From NCBI RefSeq assembly GCF_002078875.1, contig NC_034411.1:53232786-53296785 (forward strand): DNA of 64,000 bases, given 5' to 3'. Origin of the DNA: Numida meleagris. Its lineage: Eukaryota > Chordata > Aves > Galliformes > Numididae. Below the pieces are notes generated by a model. The model was not told where the DNA came from. It was given only the letters and a program-made list of their open reading frames with translations, and ran no database searches. Below, one piece after another: positions 12,201 through 24,820 of this stretch. Position 1 is the stretch's first letter, and every line of letters starts with the position of its first letter. The position numbers and the translations under genes were made by a program.

Positions 12201-15200
12201 GAGAATCACTGAAAACACATATCATTCACTTACATTGCAATTTATGCTTCCTGCTCCTTCACTTCTGAGCTAGGTGCACACACCAGATTTTTATTTCACT
12301 TAACACCACTCTTCTGTGACTTTGAAGACTCTCTTCCTGACTGATCTGTCATATTTCTGTGAAACAATCTAAAAAATCTAGATTGCTTACGTTGTGACTT
12401 TGGTCTATCTTGAGCTTATGGGCTTGGCCATTTTTGCACAGACTCAGGAAAGGATGCAGAGGGACATAGAGACAAAAAAAAGAGAGAATGAGCCAGTTGC
12501 TCTGCACTACTTAGTTGCAATCAAAACTAGGGCATTCAGGTACTGTGAACAGCACAAAAGATGCACTCTTGTTCTCATGTAAAAGTATACTTCTCAAAGA
12601 TGTCTTGTTCAATTTTCAGAGAAAAGAGCTTTTGATGTAACTGTAATATTTCTACTTCATTTTATGATGAGCATCATGGAGTGTACATCAAACATATCAT
12701 TTAGATCAAAAGTATATTTTTCAGCTGAGAACTTGGTGTGAATATTCTTACCTATTATATTTGTATTGTTTTTGTTGGTGGTGATGGTAGCGGTGATGGG
12801 GTTTGTTTTTTTTAGTTTGTTCAGGATTTTTGACATGAAAATAATGATATTAAAATAGGAGTTATTACTCACTAACAGTACACATTTTTTCACAATATTT
12901 TTAGTAAATCAATTTGATGAATCCATTAAAACCAACAGCACTGGCCTGTGAACTTGCAGTAAATTCAGAATTGATAGGAGGAAGATCAATATAGCCATTG
13001 AAATTAATAGTGCCATTATAAAGAATACGACCTGTTAACTAACCACCATTTAAATAATCACTCCTGGGCTCAATATAAAAGTTCCATGGTTTTAAACAGT
13101 AGTTTGAGGAAATCTTTACTCATTAGCAGGTCAGATTTATTAGATATGGTTTATTGATTTGCAAATCAGTGAAAGATAGTTTTGAAAATGCATCAAAGAT
13201 AATTTATTAAAAGCTCTAGTTTAAACCTACAGAAGAACTTCCCAAGGCAGTTAAAGATAAGATCTCTAGTATGTATAACATTTAGATCAGTAAAGAAGAC
13301 CAACATTTTTGCAAGTGTATTGTGCTTTTCTTCACCCATCTGCACTTCCTACAAGTCCTGCTCTGTACAAGAAAGGCTTCATGAAGGTCTATATGAGAAC
13401 CTATTGACAGATTTAGTCAAGATTGATTCAAAACTTCTTTAAAGACAAGAACAAAGAATTAAAATTGTAGAAATCTGGTCAAACCTATGAGAAGAAATAA
13501 AAAGTTCAAGAAAAACGCACTGTAAAACATATAGTTCAGAACAGATCGTCACCCGTCAAATGTAAAATAATTTATATTTATTATTCTTCTAAAAATTCTT
13601 TTTGTAATGCCAGTCCTAGATCGTAGCAAGGAGTTTCACTCTATTTTTTCAAAATAGATTTCCCACTGTGTTCAACTTCTCAGCAGCCCATTTTTTTCTG
13701 CCACAAATGTGGAAGTGAATTTCAAGTAAGTATATACAGAAATGGGATATTCGATTCACCCATGCAAATATTCACCCTGGCGGAGCAAGTGCGGTCGTTC
13801 AATTCACAAGTAGAAATGCCATCATCTGGGTTTCTGACCAGTTACAACTAAGTAACACAATGTAAACTTTGATGTTGCATATCAGCTGCTCAGAGGAAAT
13901 GGCTTATGATTAATGCCTTCAGGCAATAAATATTGAAAAACTGCAAATGGAGTCCACTCAAGGAAAAAAGGAATCCTGACCTGATCACAGCTATTTCAGG
14001 GAACACAAAAGAAAGATGCATTTATATAAATGATTGACTTCAAATTATTTCTGCAAGGAAGACAATTTGTTTGTATTTCAGATATGGCAATTCCCAATAC
14101 AAAATTATATACAAAAAACTTACCAGTTATCCAAAAAATAAAACCAAGTTAGCTCTATCATTATTGACTGTTCATTTACTTATTAAACCATACATAAAAG
14201 TGTTTTCCAGTACTTAACTACAGCATAATAAGCTGTAGTGAGAGAAGCAACAGAGCATGAAAATCTGGAAATATGTATGTTTTAAGTGCTGTCCTTCCTG
14301 TAAGATATATTTTGCCCATTCTTTTGCATTTAATCTTCAGCAATATTTTTTTGCATGCATAGATAGTTTATTGTGAGATGATAATCATATGCATTTTTTT
14401 TTCTTTCAGCATTAAAGTGAAAAGAAAACTGTAGCCCATATTGATTTAAAGAAGACTGGCTCTATTGCCTGTCTGGAGGTCAGACCATACAGACATATTA
14501 ACAGCAGGTTATTTTCTGCTGTTTGACAGTAGCAACCACATTGTGGGATTTTTTTTTTCTTTTTATTCAGACATTTGGAATTGTTTGTTTTCTGTTGGTA
14601 ATGACTCAGTGTTCCTAACTCATAAGTGCTTGAAATTTTCTTATTTCAGAAAAATGACAGAATAACATGAAAGATGCTGTCACTTGCTGCATTTTTCTGC
14701 AACCTCTGTGACATATCTCAAGTAAAGTAAAGAAACAGAACATTTACTTTTCCTCCATCACTCCGAATAGAGACTGCATTTGATTCAAACAGTTTTAACT
14801 CTTCAGTATCTGCCAGTGGAAGGAAGTAAAGATTCAAAGGCTACAAAAAGAAGTATGGGAGGATGAGTAAGCCAAGCAGGAAGAACAAACAAGAGACCCA
14901 CTACCTTTTCTTATGTGTAAGGGAGAGGGACTTAATAAAGTTGTCCAGGCTGTCTTTGAAGGACGCACTGTTGGACCCAGCCCACACCACTGTGCTCTAC
15001 ATGAACACAGCAGGGCAGCTCACTAAACTGATTAAACTGGATTTTCTTTTGAGCAAATAAAATCCAGGAAAAAATGCCCCTCTCTCAGCACTAAGCTAAA
15101 GAGAAGTGTTTTAGCTGCTCTATGAGCCCTAGCTACAGGATCGCAGACCTTCAGCTTAGTTGCTTATTACCACAAACACTCCTTCAATGAATATAAAACC

Positions 15201-16418
15201 AGCTTAACAAGCTTCAAGTCAACAAAACTGGGACTGCAATGGCTAATACCTACTGTCTCATCTCAGGAGTGAGTGGCACAATGGCAGAGATCTTACGTGA
15301 TTGACTGAGCATGAATGTTATTTTCCCCAGTGTGGCCTAATATGCCCTGTCAGACTCGCAGGGGGTAAACTAACATCAGTGGGAACCCTTCAGTTAAATC
15401 CCTGTGAACCATTCTTTAAACATCCCTCCACGTGACCTTTTAGAAAGGCATTCGTGCTGCACACAATATCCTCTGTGGCTCTGGCATCTTATTGCCAGAG
15501 GAGGAAGATTGTTTCAAAACGTCAGGGCATGTAAGAAAAATACAGCCCATCCTTGTTAAGGAAATCCCTTCTAAGTGGAACAAGGCACAGATACGGACTT
15601 CTACTGATAAAAAGGACATGCTTTAATGGACATGCTTTAAAATGAAATCCTACCTTGTCTGTGTTGTAGCTGCTGCTGAAGTTATTAATACTGACCTCTA
15701 CACTCAGAAAAAGCTTCCACAGTGTCTGGATTTGGCCCACAGACTGAGGAAGACTGTACCTGAGGATTTCAGGACCAGGTCTTCAGACAGACAGGACTAG
15801 TGGACTTTTGGCTCCATTTACTTTTGAAGCTTTATTCCTTTTTTCCTTAGAAGCTCCCTGCATGTCCCCACGTCATGCCTGCTATCCTAATCAGAGTTAC
15901 AGCAATCATAACTACTGCCAACTCTGATCCTTTCCCACAAATCACAAAGTTATGAGTTAATGAACTGAAGAGTAACAAAATCTTAATCCAGATACCATTT
16001 CTCCTTTTTGCTGGCAACATAGTTGGTAAACTAGAAGTTTATAGCAGCATATACCACTGTTTTCTGTCCTCTGTTGTGTCCTTTAACTTTCAAAGGAAGT
16101 CCAGGCTTTGAGTTTGCAAAATCAACTGTTCTGCCTTCTATATTAGTTACTTTTTATCTAATATTTGCTAACTTAGGTATGATGGTCTTACAAATATTTT
16201 GCAACAGAGAAAACTTCTGAAGGCCGAGTTCATAAAGCTGGTAGTCATTTCTTTCTCTTTTCTAGAGTTTGATTATTCCAATAGTAACGAGTCTTTGCAC
16301 TTTCCCATATGTAGATTTGTGTTCAAAGATACTTAATACCTCATTTTTAAATGGACGTGGAAAAATAAAGTCTTCTTTCTCCATTACAACTGTTCTTGCA
16401 CTCTAATTCTCCCTATTT
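9291..16418. other. Long repeat-poor non-coding stretch
   Basis: Seven kilobases show no recognisable transposon, RNA gene or coding exon. Notable small structures are two copies of a 14-bp repeat containing the palindrome AGTGATCACT (11386-11399 and 11453-11466) and a 14-bp tandem duplication at 15614-15641. The lack of CR1 is unusual for this window and could reflect constraint or chance. Confidence 0.5.
15614..15641. repeat. 14-bp tandem duplication
   Basis: Two adjacent copies of GGACATGCTTTAA(T/A) differ only at the last base. It is likely a local replication-slippage duplication. Confidence 0.85.
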
Positions 16419-16464
16419 CTTTTTAATTTTTTAAAATTAAAAAGATTGATTTTTTTTAATCAAT
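16419..16464. repeat. Two adjacent AT-rich hairpins
   Basis: Positions 16419-16430 and 16433-16444 are exact reverse complements around a TT loop. Immediately after, ATTGATT (16445-16451) and AATCAAT (16458-16464) form a second stem around a T6 loop. Confidence 0.85.
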
Positions 16465-17270
16465 TCTTTTTCAAGAAAGACTAAGAAGATACAAAGTAAA
16501 TTAAGATTAGGCAATTTTTTATTTGTTCCCCACCTACCTGTGGCATGTTTTTCAACAGCTCTTCCTGAAATTTCCCCATTCAGCTTCTCCCATTTCGAGC
16601 TTTACACACTATTTTCTTTGTAAACACTCTGTGAATACAGACTTTAATTAGTAAAGAGTATTCACTGAGGGAGGATTTTATGGAAAGCCCTTCCAGGCCC
16701 TCCAGATCTCTTCAACTGTGAGTGAAGTTGAATAATACTGATGGAAAGAAAGCAGGAGAGTAAATTTCTTGGAGTCTCAAATCACATTCTTTACTGCAGA
16801 GGCGTATATGTGTTAGGACGAAGTACAGTGGCATGGAGATTATCTCTCCATTTTTTATGGCACTGAGTCACTAGCATGGGACTGACTAAGTTCAGCCCCT
16901 CTGGACATCTTATGATATGAAAAGGGTAAAAATAATTTTACTCGAAAATGTGAAATACAATATGCCAAAATTTGGATGCACTCATTCCCATTGGCACAAA
17001 TGGAAATTATGTGAAAAAGTAAAGGAGATGAGAGTCCTGCAGGGGACCATTCACTGGCCTGAAACTTTAGCTCACCATGCAATGTTTACTCACATTATAA
17101 CAAAGTATTCCCCAGTATGCTATTTGGAGTTTCAATTCATTTGCTTTAGTACTCAGTACTGTTTTGTACTTTGTGTTTCACGTATTATATTTGCATTGCA
17201 CAGATCCCGTACAATCCTCCTCAGAATGAAAGAGAAAATACGGCATGTGGAAATAAAGCTTCCCAGTGGG
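16465..17270. other. Non-coding DNA with a 142-codon chance-like ORF
   Basis: The plus-strand frame 16917-17345 is among the longer non-CR1 frames but shows no domain, signal peptide or motif I recognise. It runs through the poly-A tract, giving a lysine run. I treat it as non-coding. Confidence 0.45.
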
Positions 17271-17287
17271 AAAAAAAAAAAAAAAAA
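17271..17287 (+). repeat. Poly-A tract (A17) preceded by AATAAA
   Basis: An AATAAA motif at about 17252-17257 lies roughly 14 bases before an uninterrupted A17, as in a retroposed polyadenylated transcript. A 9-bp direct repeat (AAAGCTTCC) lies on both sides of the tract, but too close to the A-run on the left to be a normal target-site duplication. Confidence 0.6.
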
Positions 17288-17843
17288 GAAAGCTTCCTTC
17301 TTCTCAGCACACTGCACATTGGAGCTAGGAAAGACAACATATTAAAATATTGCCTCAGTTTCTCTTACTCCAAATGAGAAGTCCATGCTTGAAGACTGAT
17401 AGCCATGTAACACTTTTCTATGCTGCTTTGTGATGCTTATTGCCTGGATTGTTTCTGAGGAGAGATGAACAAATGTGATGAGGCAAATAACAGAAATAAC
17501 ACCAGTAGTCAAATCTTTATCTTTCCATTCACCTGTGCTGCAGACATTTGCCCTTTTTATTCTGCTTCTGTAGCATTACAACTTTTCAGAGTGGAAACGC
17601 TGCTATTAGGTGGGAACAACCTACTTTCTTCATATATCAAAGAAATGCAATTATTCATCTTTCAGGTTGAAAGCCACTCCTTCTTTTGGTACCCCCAATA
17701 CCTTCTGACATCTCAAATAAGATATATTTTTCTGTGCAAACAACCTCTGCCCTCCAGGCCAGTACAGAATTTCTTAGATAAATATCTCCATATGTACTAA
17801 TGAAGATGTCTGCCTAGAAGCAAGGTTATAAAACTCAGAACCT

Positions 17844-17874
17844 CCCCTAGCTGCTTTCCCCCCCCAACCCCCCC
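17844..17874 (-). other. C-rich run, possible minus-strand G-quadruplex
   Basis: The plus strand has C runs of 4, 8 and 7 within 31 bases. On the minus strand these are G runs that could fold as a quadruplex. No function is implied. Confidence 0.4.
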
Positions 17875-20800
17875 AAAAGAAGGCCAAAACATGCCCCTTG
17901 AGCAGCAAGAACAGTTTATGTTTCCAAAGAAAGTTCCATGAAAGCCGTGCACATAATTTCACAGAGAAAGTTAATTTGTTAAAAGTGGAGGATGCATAAT
18001 AAAGTCTAGAACAATGAAGAACCTGTTTTGATATTTTCAGATGTAGGTTGCATTCAGGTACAGTGCAGTGTTATTCCTCTTACTAATAGGTTAATTTATG
18101 TGTGACATAAATTCTGCCTTACAAAAACTTTTGTCCAGCCCTGCTCTTGCTTTCCTGTCTCACACTATGATGTGAGATCTTTCAGTGCATCTGGACCCTT
18201 GTTGAAAATGGATGACAAATGCCACAGTGATGACTTAGGCTAAAAAATGGTGAGTTTAGTGCTGCAAACACTGCTAGAACTCAGGAGCATCTAAGTTACC
18301 TTTGTGTTGTACTTCAGTGTTCTTATCACGGACATTGCCAGCATCAGGAAGCTGACAGAGAGCTGTAGCAGATTTTCCTCCGATAGCAGGTAACCGCCTT
18401 TTTTTTTTTCTCTTTTTCTTTTTCTTTTTTAAGAAGCCACAAAACGATACAAGTATCTCAACTCCAGCTTTTTTATGGATGATTTTATTAAAGTGACAGT
18501 TTGCACTGGAAACTTATAAATAAGTATCCATACATTAAGGCTGTTTCTTTGAAGCAAGCAAGATCTTCTCCCTAGTACTACTCATGACTGAATAGTGAGG
18601 CAAGATAAACAGCAGATCTTTTACTTCTATACTCTTTTCCAAAGTGATTCTCAGCTGAAAAGTCAACAATTAGTTGAGAGAAAACACACTTTGTCCTTTG
18701 TAGCAGCAAAATATGTCAGGAAACAGAAAGGAAGGTGGGGGTGGGAGCTGTTTTTGAGACATATGTGAATCAAATGCCCAGTCAAACTTAACCCTCATCT
18801 CTAACCCCTCTCCCTTTCAATATAACAAAATATAATTCTAATTATAATAATTAATAAATAAAGATATACAGATAACCAGGAAAAAATCTCGTATTTTTTG
18901 TAAGGACAGATAGATATAACCGTATTTAAAATAAAACATAAAAAAGTAAAATATGAAACATGATAAATACAAAATTAAAAGTACATTACAATTGGAATAT
19001 CTTGTTGTATTGCTCCACACTTAGTCTGTTGTATATTTTTACAGTTTCTTAATGTTATTTTAACACTGAAAATGAAAACACTGATTTCTTTTTCTTTCAT
19101 GAATTTAAGAATAACATTGTAAAGTCCTGAGAGAAAACTCATTCTAGATACATTTCCCCCACAAATTCACCAGTTAGAAGGTTGCTTTTAAAAGTTCCTT
19201 TGAGAGGAATAGGTTCACGGTAACCAGATAATAAACCTTCCTATCACATCAGCTTAGCATTTGTTCCTATTCATGGGTGCAAGGGGAGAGCTCAAGGATT
19301 CTGGCTGGCTAGATGACCTGGAGAGATGGTAATGCTCAGAACTGAGTTTTTAAAAGTAGTTTGTGGGTGGGAGATGAATCAGAGAAAAACATCATTGGAG
19401 AACAGAGTAACACAAAAAAAAAGTCCCTGCATTTTATATGTTTAGACCTCAAAAGACAGCTGAGCACAGTATTTGAAAAGAGCTTATGTGCTCAAACATT
19501 TCTGCTTCTTCAACTGCATGAATTGTTCTGATAGAAAATAGTTTCTCTTCCACAAACCTGGATGGTGAACAGAAGACTACTTTCACTAATCAGCAAAAAG
19601 AAGGTAAAAGGAAGGAAAAAGCAAACAAAACTTCAGCAGCCATACTGCAAAGGCTTTTGTTAGTTTAGTGGATTGTTTAGTTCAGTTTAGATTCTAACAT
19701 ACACAGATAATTTTCTGGTTCCCATAAAAAAGAAGGAAACAAATTTCATTGTCAATAAATTGCTACATCTTGGTTGGATACCACGACATGACACCTTCTT
19801 GAAGGTATTTGCGCTCACAGTGCAAAACAGGTTTAACAGAAGGAAGCAATTTGCTAGCATTTCAGTCATTATGGAGGGTGTTCTTTTTTTTTTTTTTTTT
19901 TTTTTTGCAAAGTATTGACAGCAAAGTGATCAATTAGACTTATTCTACTAGTCTGAAACTTAGATGACTCTTAAATCATTATTTTTGCTTGCCAGCTCTC
20001 TTGAAATATTGTTTTGGTTTTTAATGTGTCTGTTCTTCAAAAGAACAGATCAGATTTTGAAAATCTTGTCACATTTTACTTGGAGACAGAAAGATACATA
20101 TTGTGAAAGGGAAAATATTTGCTTTTTTCTCTTTCATTGATAACAAACATTAATTATCACTAGGCAATGTAGCTAGAACCTTTGGCATAAGATCACTAAG
20201 TAATAAATCAGTTGACTTCTAACTTTATGTAGAAGTAGTCACTTGGGGGGAACATCTTGTAAGTATTGATCACATATATGGTGTTTATGTGAACTTAAAA
20301 CTCCTGAAATCCAGATAACCTGCCCTTTGGACAGCCAAAACTGAGAACCATATGCACAGACAAGTGAGTCACAGGCAACTTCTCTTTCTGAAAATGCCCC
20401 TGGATATCACAGTCAACACTCTGAAAATCTCAGTTGATATCAAAATTCCCTTGGAATCCACAGACTGGTCTTCCTATGTCATTTGGTAACTTCACATGCT
20501 TTAGAAAATATTGTCCTCAGTCAGTATGAAGTGCTTCTTAGCCACTTCACTTTTCTTTAGCTTTCATGCAGAGGTATGAGAGTATGAGTCTACTTAGAGC
20601 CCTACATGTTTTCATTTTGGAGCACAGCATAATGTCTCTCAATTTCACCAGAGCTATTCTTTCTCATCTCAGCTTTGCTCCCCAGTATATGATAGAGGAA
20701 ATCTGTTTTAAAATCAGCAACAAACCCAGAAGCCAGCTACTCTCAGATGAGGCCTCTGGCCTGCATCATCAGGTAACAACTGCCTTGTGAGAGGACTGCT

Positions 20801-21313
20801 GAACTGTCTAGGTTGACCTTGGAGTGATATTAAGAAACAGAGTGGCAGTGATACTAAGAAACATAGGACAACAGTGTCTGGAGACTATAGCATCATGTTG
20901 CAGTAACAAACAGTCTGTTCTTCCAAGCAATCAGTTTCCAGCTGAGGGTAATGTTAGGACTCTGAAACAGAAACTGAAATAGAGAATAAATATGCTTTAG
21001 TTATAAGTTCCCATGTGTTGGACAGAAACCAGTTATCTTAAGAGTACAGGATTTCATTCAGCTCTATCTTTCAGTGACTCCTGAGCATTCAAAGTTCTCA
21101 TGGTATGAAACCTTTCTGATTAAAAGGAGGATGAGCATAGCTCTTCTTCAGTACTGCTAGGCCAAGAAACTTACTTAAACATGGAAGTTACCCTTCATTG
21201 CTTACACAAGTAAGTAGAGGAGGATTCAGTGTGAAATGGAATAAGATAAAGGCCTCATAAATATTGACCAAACAGCATGCCCGTATACATCCCCCTAGGA
21301 AAAAACCCCCAAG

Positions 21314-21345
<32 letters not shown>

Positions 21346-23089
21346 GATTTTTCAGTTGAACATCTTTATTACAATAGATTTACTAGAGTGGACTACTGAT
21401 TGCAGTTGATAGCATAGACTCATATGATTTAAACTAAAGCAGATTAACTATCATTTACATAGAAAACACACCAGAGCATGAAAATTTGCCCTCATTTTGT
21501 AGGAAAATATACCACCATCCAGCTTCACAAAAATGAACTTCATTTATTGCACCTTTGTGTAGGATAGGGTCAGTAAGGTTTGCCAATCACAGAGAAATAC
21601 TTGGACTGATATGCTGCTGTTTCTCCTGCAATAGCATAAATAACCTCCACATAAAATTCCACTCCATGTTAAATACTGGGATCCCTGGAAGTCCTGTGTT
21701 GACATAAATGCTATTATCTCCCTGCTCTTCTTGAGAAAAATTTGCTGTTAAAGAACTATTTTTTGAAAAAACACAGAGAATGACACATACATTCACGGGA
21801 ATACAATATGTCCTCCTCCCCATCATAATTTATCAAGGTCAATTACCATTCTTGACATAAAGTATGCATGTTATCATCATAACAGTCTTGAAATAAATGC
21901 TAACCCATGGAAACGCAGTAAATCATTTATTAAAGAAATAATACTGCATATTGTTTGTATGGTACAAACCTTTTAATAGAATTATAACCTAGTCCATATG
22001 TATTTTAGAACAGTGTTTGTGATATTCTGTAATCCTAAGTGTGACATTCTGCATCATGTTTACTTTTGACTTACTGGGCTCTCAATCTAATATAAAGCAC
22101 CTTTTGGGTCCAATTATCCTCTAAGATAAAACAATGTTATTTGCTAGAGGAAAGCATTCCATATTCCCAGGAGGACTGTAACATCTTCCTGGCTTAAACC
22201 CAAAATCAAAATGAACAACAAACAAAAAATCATTTTTTTCAGTGATCATTTTATTTCTGAGGGGACTAGCATCATAGGGGACATTTTTTAGTTTGTAAAA
22301 CAAATGCCTTGTATAGATTTACCCAAAAAATCCCAGACACATGACTCACAGTTCTTTACAGAATGCAAAAGACTAACTAAATCCTTAATTTGACATCTAA
22401 ATCATTAATTTCCCCAGACCATCTCAGCAATAAGAAACTATCATTACAAACAATTTCAAAGTTCTCAAGGAACAGTTTGACACCTCCCACCCCAGCTCCT
22501 GCCACATCCAAAAAATATTTGAAAAGCACTTCAATAAGTAGAAAATTCTATAAAATAATAAAAATCTTTCCCTAAGATATTTTTTTCCATGTCTCAGACA
22601 TGGCAGAAAGGCTCGGACTGCATCTGCAGACGTAGGGGAAACAGAACATGTTTCTGTGTGAGAGTGCTCATTTTAATATGGCTATGAAAGTAACTGAGTG
22701 CATTCATACAAACATTACTGAATGACTAGCAGAATCGATTATTTGGTCCTGCCAAGCACTTAAAAAAAGCATGACTAACGATTTTGAAGCTAGCTCTTGA
22801 ATGAACCTGCAACTTAAATGAACACTCAAGAGATGACAAAGGAAATCTGTGGTGGGTTGTCATTTCCATCTTTTGGCATACTTGTCTATTTCTGTCTGCC
22901 TTGAACACAATGTAACAGGCAAAAAGAAATATTTTCAGAAATGCTCATAACAGTTCTGACTTACATGATTACAGTGACCAGAAACTGCTTTTCATCTCTG
23001 GGTCACAAGGAAGAGGATAACACCTTCTGTAATTTATAATAGAAGTACAATATGTTAGGTGAAAGGTACATCCAGCCAAGTGTCTTGTG
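17875..23089. other. AT-rich non-coding DNA with homopolymer tracts
   Basis: No gene or transposon is recognised. It contains a TTTTC-type pyrimidine tract (about 18397-18430), a T23 run (19884-19906) and an A30 run (21314-21343). Neither homopolymer has a convincing retroposed body beside it. Confidence 0.5.
21314..21343 (+). repeat. A30 homopolymer
   Basis: Thirty uninterrupted A residues follow a CCCCCAAG stretch. No AATAAA signal or recognisable retrocopy is visible just upstream, so its origin is unclear. The length makes it prone to assembly and polymorphism errors. Confidence 0.95.
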
Positions 23090-24345
23090 CCGTAAAGCAG
23101 AGCACCTACTTTCTTGACACTTCCCATTCCTTCTCAATATCTTTATAAACCCACTCAAGTTTCCTCCTTTCCCCCCAGAGGATCCTCAGACATTTTATAG
23201 GTGCCGTTTCATGCCTTTAATCACCTCAGACTGCCATGTTCTTATAACTTCTATTATTATATCTTTCTTAAGATGATGGGACCAGAACTATACAGTTTAT
23301 GTGAGATGTTGTCACATCTTAAACTTTAACATAGTAGTGTCTTTGATTTTGTTTCCAATTATTGCCTTTTTAATCTTTTATTTTTCTGCAACTGAGTGAA
23401 GAGTTGAAGTTTCCAAGGAAGTTTTATTGGAGTGATAAAGGCTATACTGATATCTATAAATCTCATTTGCATAACTTCATATTCATTTAGGAGTGTTTAT
23501 TTGAGTTGGGTTTTTTCATTTTTAATTTCATTTGTTGCTTTATTCATTTTCTTTCCTTATTTCATCTTTCTGAAAGCTTTCTGCCACGTTTTTGCAGAAG
23601 CATTCAATATCATTGAAAAATCAGTCACCACAATGTATGATTGGCCTTTCTAGATTTTTAATTCATTGTTATTTGCCCAAAATCCCGCACATTGATCCCT
23701 GCAGCACAGAACTGTAACCTGCAATGAGAAAACTGATTATTTTTTTTATTTTATATTTTTTTATTTCTAGTCCATAACCAGGTATTGATTTTTTTGAGGA
23801 CCCTTCCTCTTACAACATGTGTTTACTTTCTTAGAGAGCTTTTGGTGAGAGATATTCCACTTTTGGAAACTCAGCCAAATTATATCAGCTGGATGTTATC
23901 TTATCTTCATGCTGGATGATTCCTGGGGTATCAGATGATAGCAAAATCTTTTGTTCACATGGTTGTTAATTCCTTCCAAGAACTGTACTAGCTTTGTGAT
24001 GAATGGCCTCCATTCACAATAGCAATGTTGACTGTTCCCTGGTAAAAGTGTATTTATCAATTTTTCTAGTAGCTCTATCCTTTAGTATACTTTTTATCAC
24101 TGTTGTATATCAGTCTAATGTCTGAACATCAGGCTCGAGATAATTTTAAGCATCTTGTTACACAGTACATTACTTATTCATTTATTTCATTCTTAAACAG
24201 TTTTAGCACACATGGGTAAACAACACCAGGTCCTGACGACGTCTAGCAGTTTATTTTGTCTATCTTGTTCTTCAGTGTCTTCTGCCGACTCTTTGTTTTG
24301 AGACAGAACAGTAAATATGTCTCCTATAAAGACTACAAATGGTGA
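23090..24345 (-). mobile_element. Ancient CR1/L3-like LINE relic, minus strand
   Basis: Read on the minus strand, collinear blocks follow the order of amniote ancient CR1 (CR1-L/L3-like) ORF2. A CAGGACCTGGTG block at about 24225 matches the start of the reverse-transcriptase region. The CAACATTGC block near 24025 corresponds to the GFTKGKS region of intact copies. The CTCACCAAAAGCTCTCTAAG block near 23835-23855 corresponds to VPH..LL.KL. The ATCAGTTTTCTCATTGCAGG block near 23730 is followed by a degraded GSVLGP segment. A gap follows, and then 23150-23340 holds the [12 protein letters not shown]...VQRRATKMI equivalent. All reading frames are destroyed. It is far more diverged than the young CR1 copies. 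A segment at about 23420-23660 does not align and may be an insertion or decay. Confidence 0.75.
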
Positions 24346-24733
24346 ACACAGAGGGAAAATAAGAATAATAATAAAAAATTAGTCTTTCTGATACAGCCTC
24401 AACCTCCGTGTTTCCTTATTCTAATAGATGATGTCCTACAGATTCTCTAGGAGGTTTCCCACTGATGATGATGTGTTTGAACAGAGATTTATTGTTAGTT
24501 TGTGTGCATTTTTCAAGTGTTTCCTAAAAATGTTATCTAGTTTGTATTGTCTCTGTTTTTTTTAATTGTATTTTACATACCAAAGTGTATGTTGTTTTTA
24601 TTTCCTTTTTTCTTTTTCTTTTCATTAGAACTCAACTTGGCCTTCTTGAGCTCATTCTTTTATGGTAGCCTGCTGTACAGTTTCTGTACAGTTCTACCTG
24701 AAGTTTTGTAAGAAGCAGGTTCCCCTGCAAGGC

Positions 24734-24820
24734 ATCACAGAATCACAGAATCTTTACAGGGCTTTTTAGGGACCTCTAGAGATCATCTAGTCCACCCCTC
24801 TGCTAAAGCAGTTTCCCTAT
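24734..24820 (-). mobile_element. CR1 LINE 3' end, minus strand
   Basis: The tail ATCACAGAATCACAGAATC is followed by AGGGACCTCTAGAGATCATC and CTGCTAAAGCAG, the 3' UTR of the same CR1 type as 5690-6205. Only about 90 bp remain. Confidence 0.9.

Noticed and set aside
16917..17345. 142-codon plus-strand ORF as a possible gene
   Set aside because: No recognisable domain, it reads through a poly-A tract, and open frames of this length are expected by chance in 64 kb of AT-rich DNA.
19884..19906. T23 run as the tail of a minus-strand processed pseudogene
   Set aside because: No polyadenylation signal or retrocopy body is visible to the right of the run, and no flanking duplication was seen.
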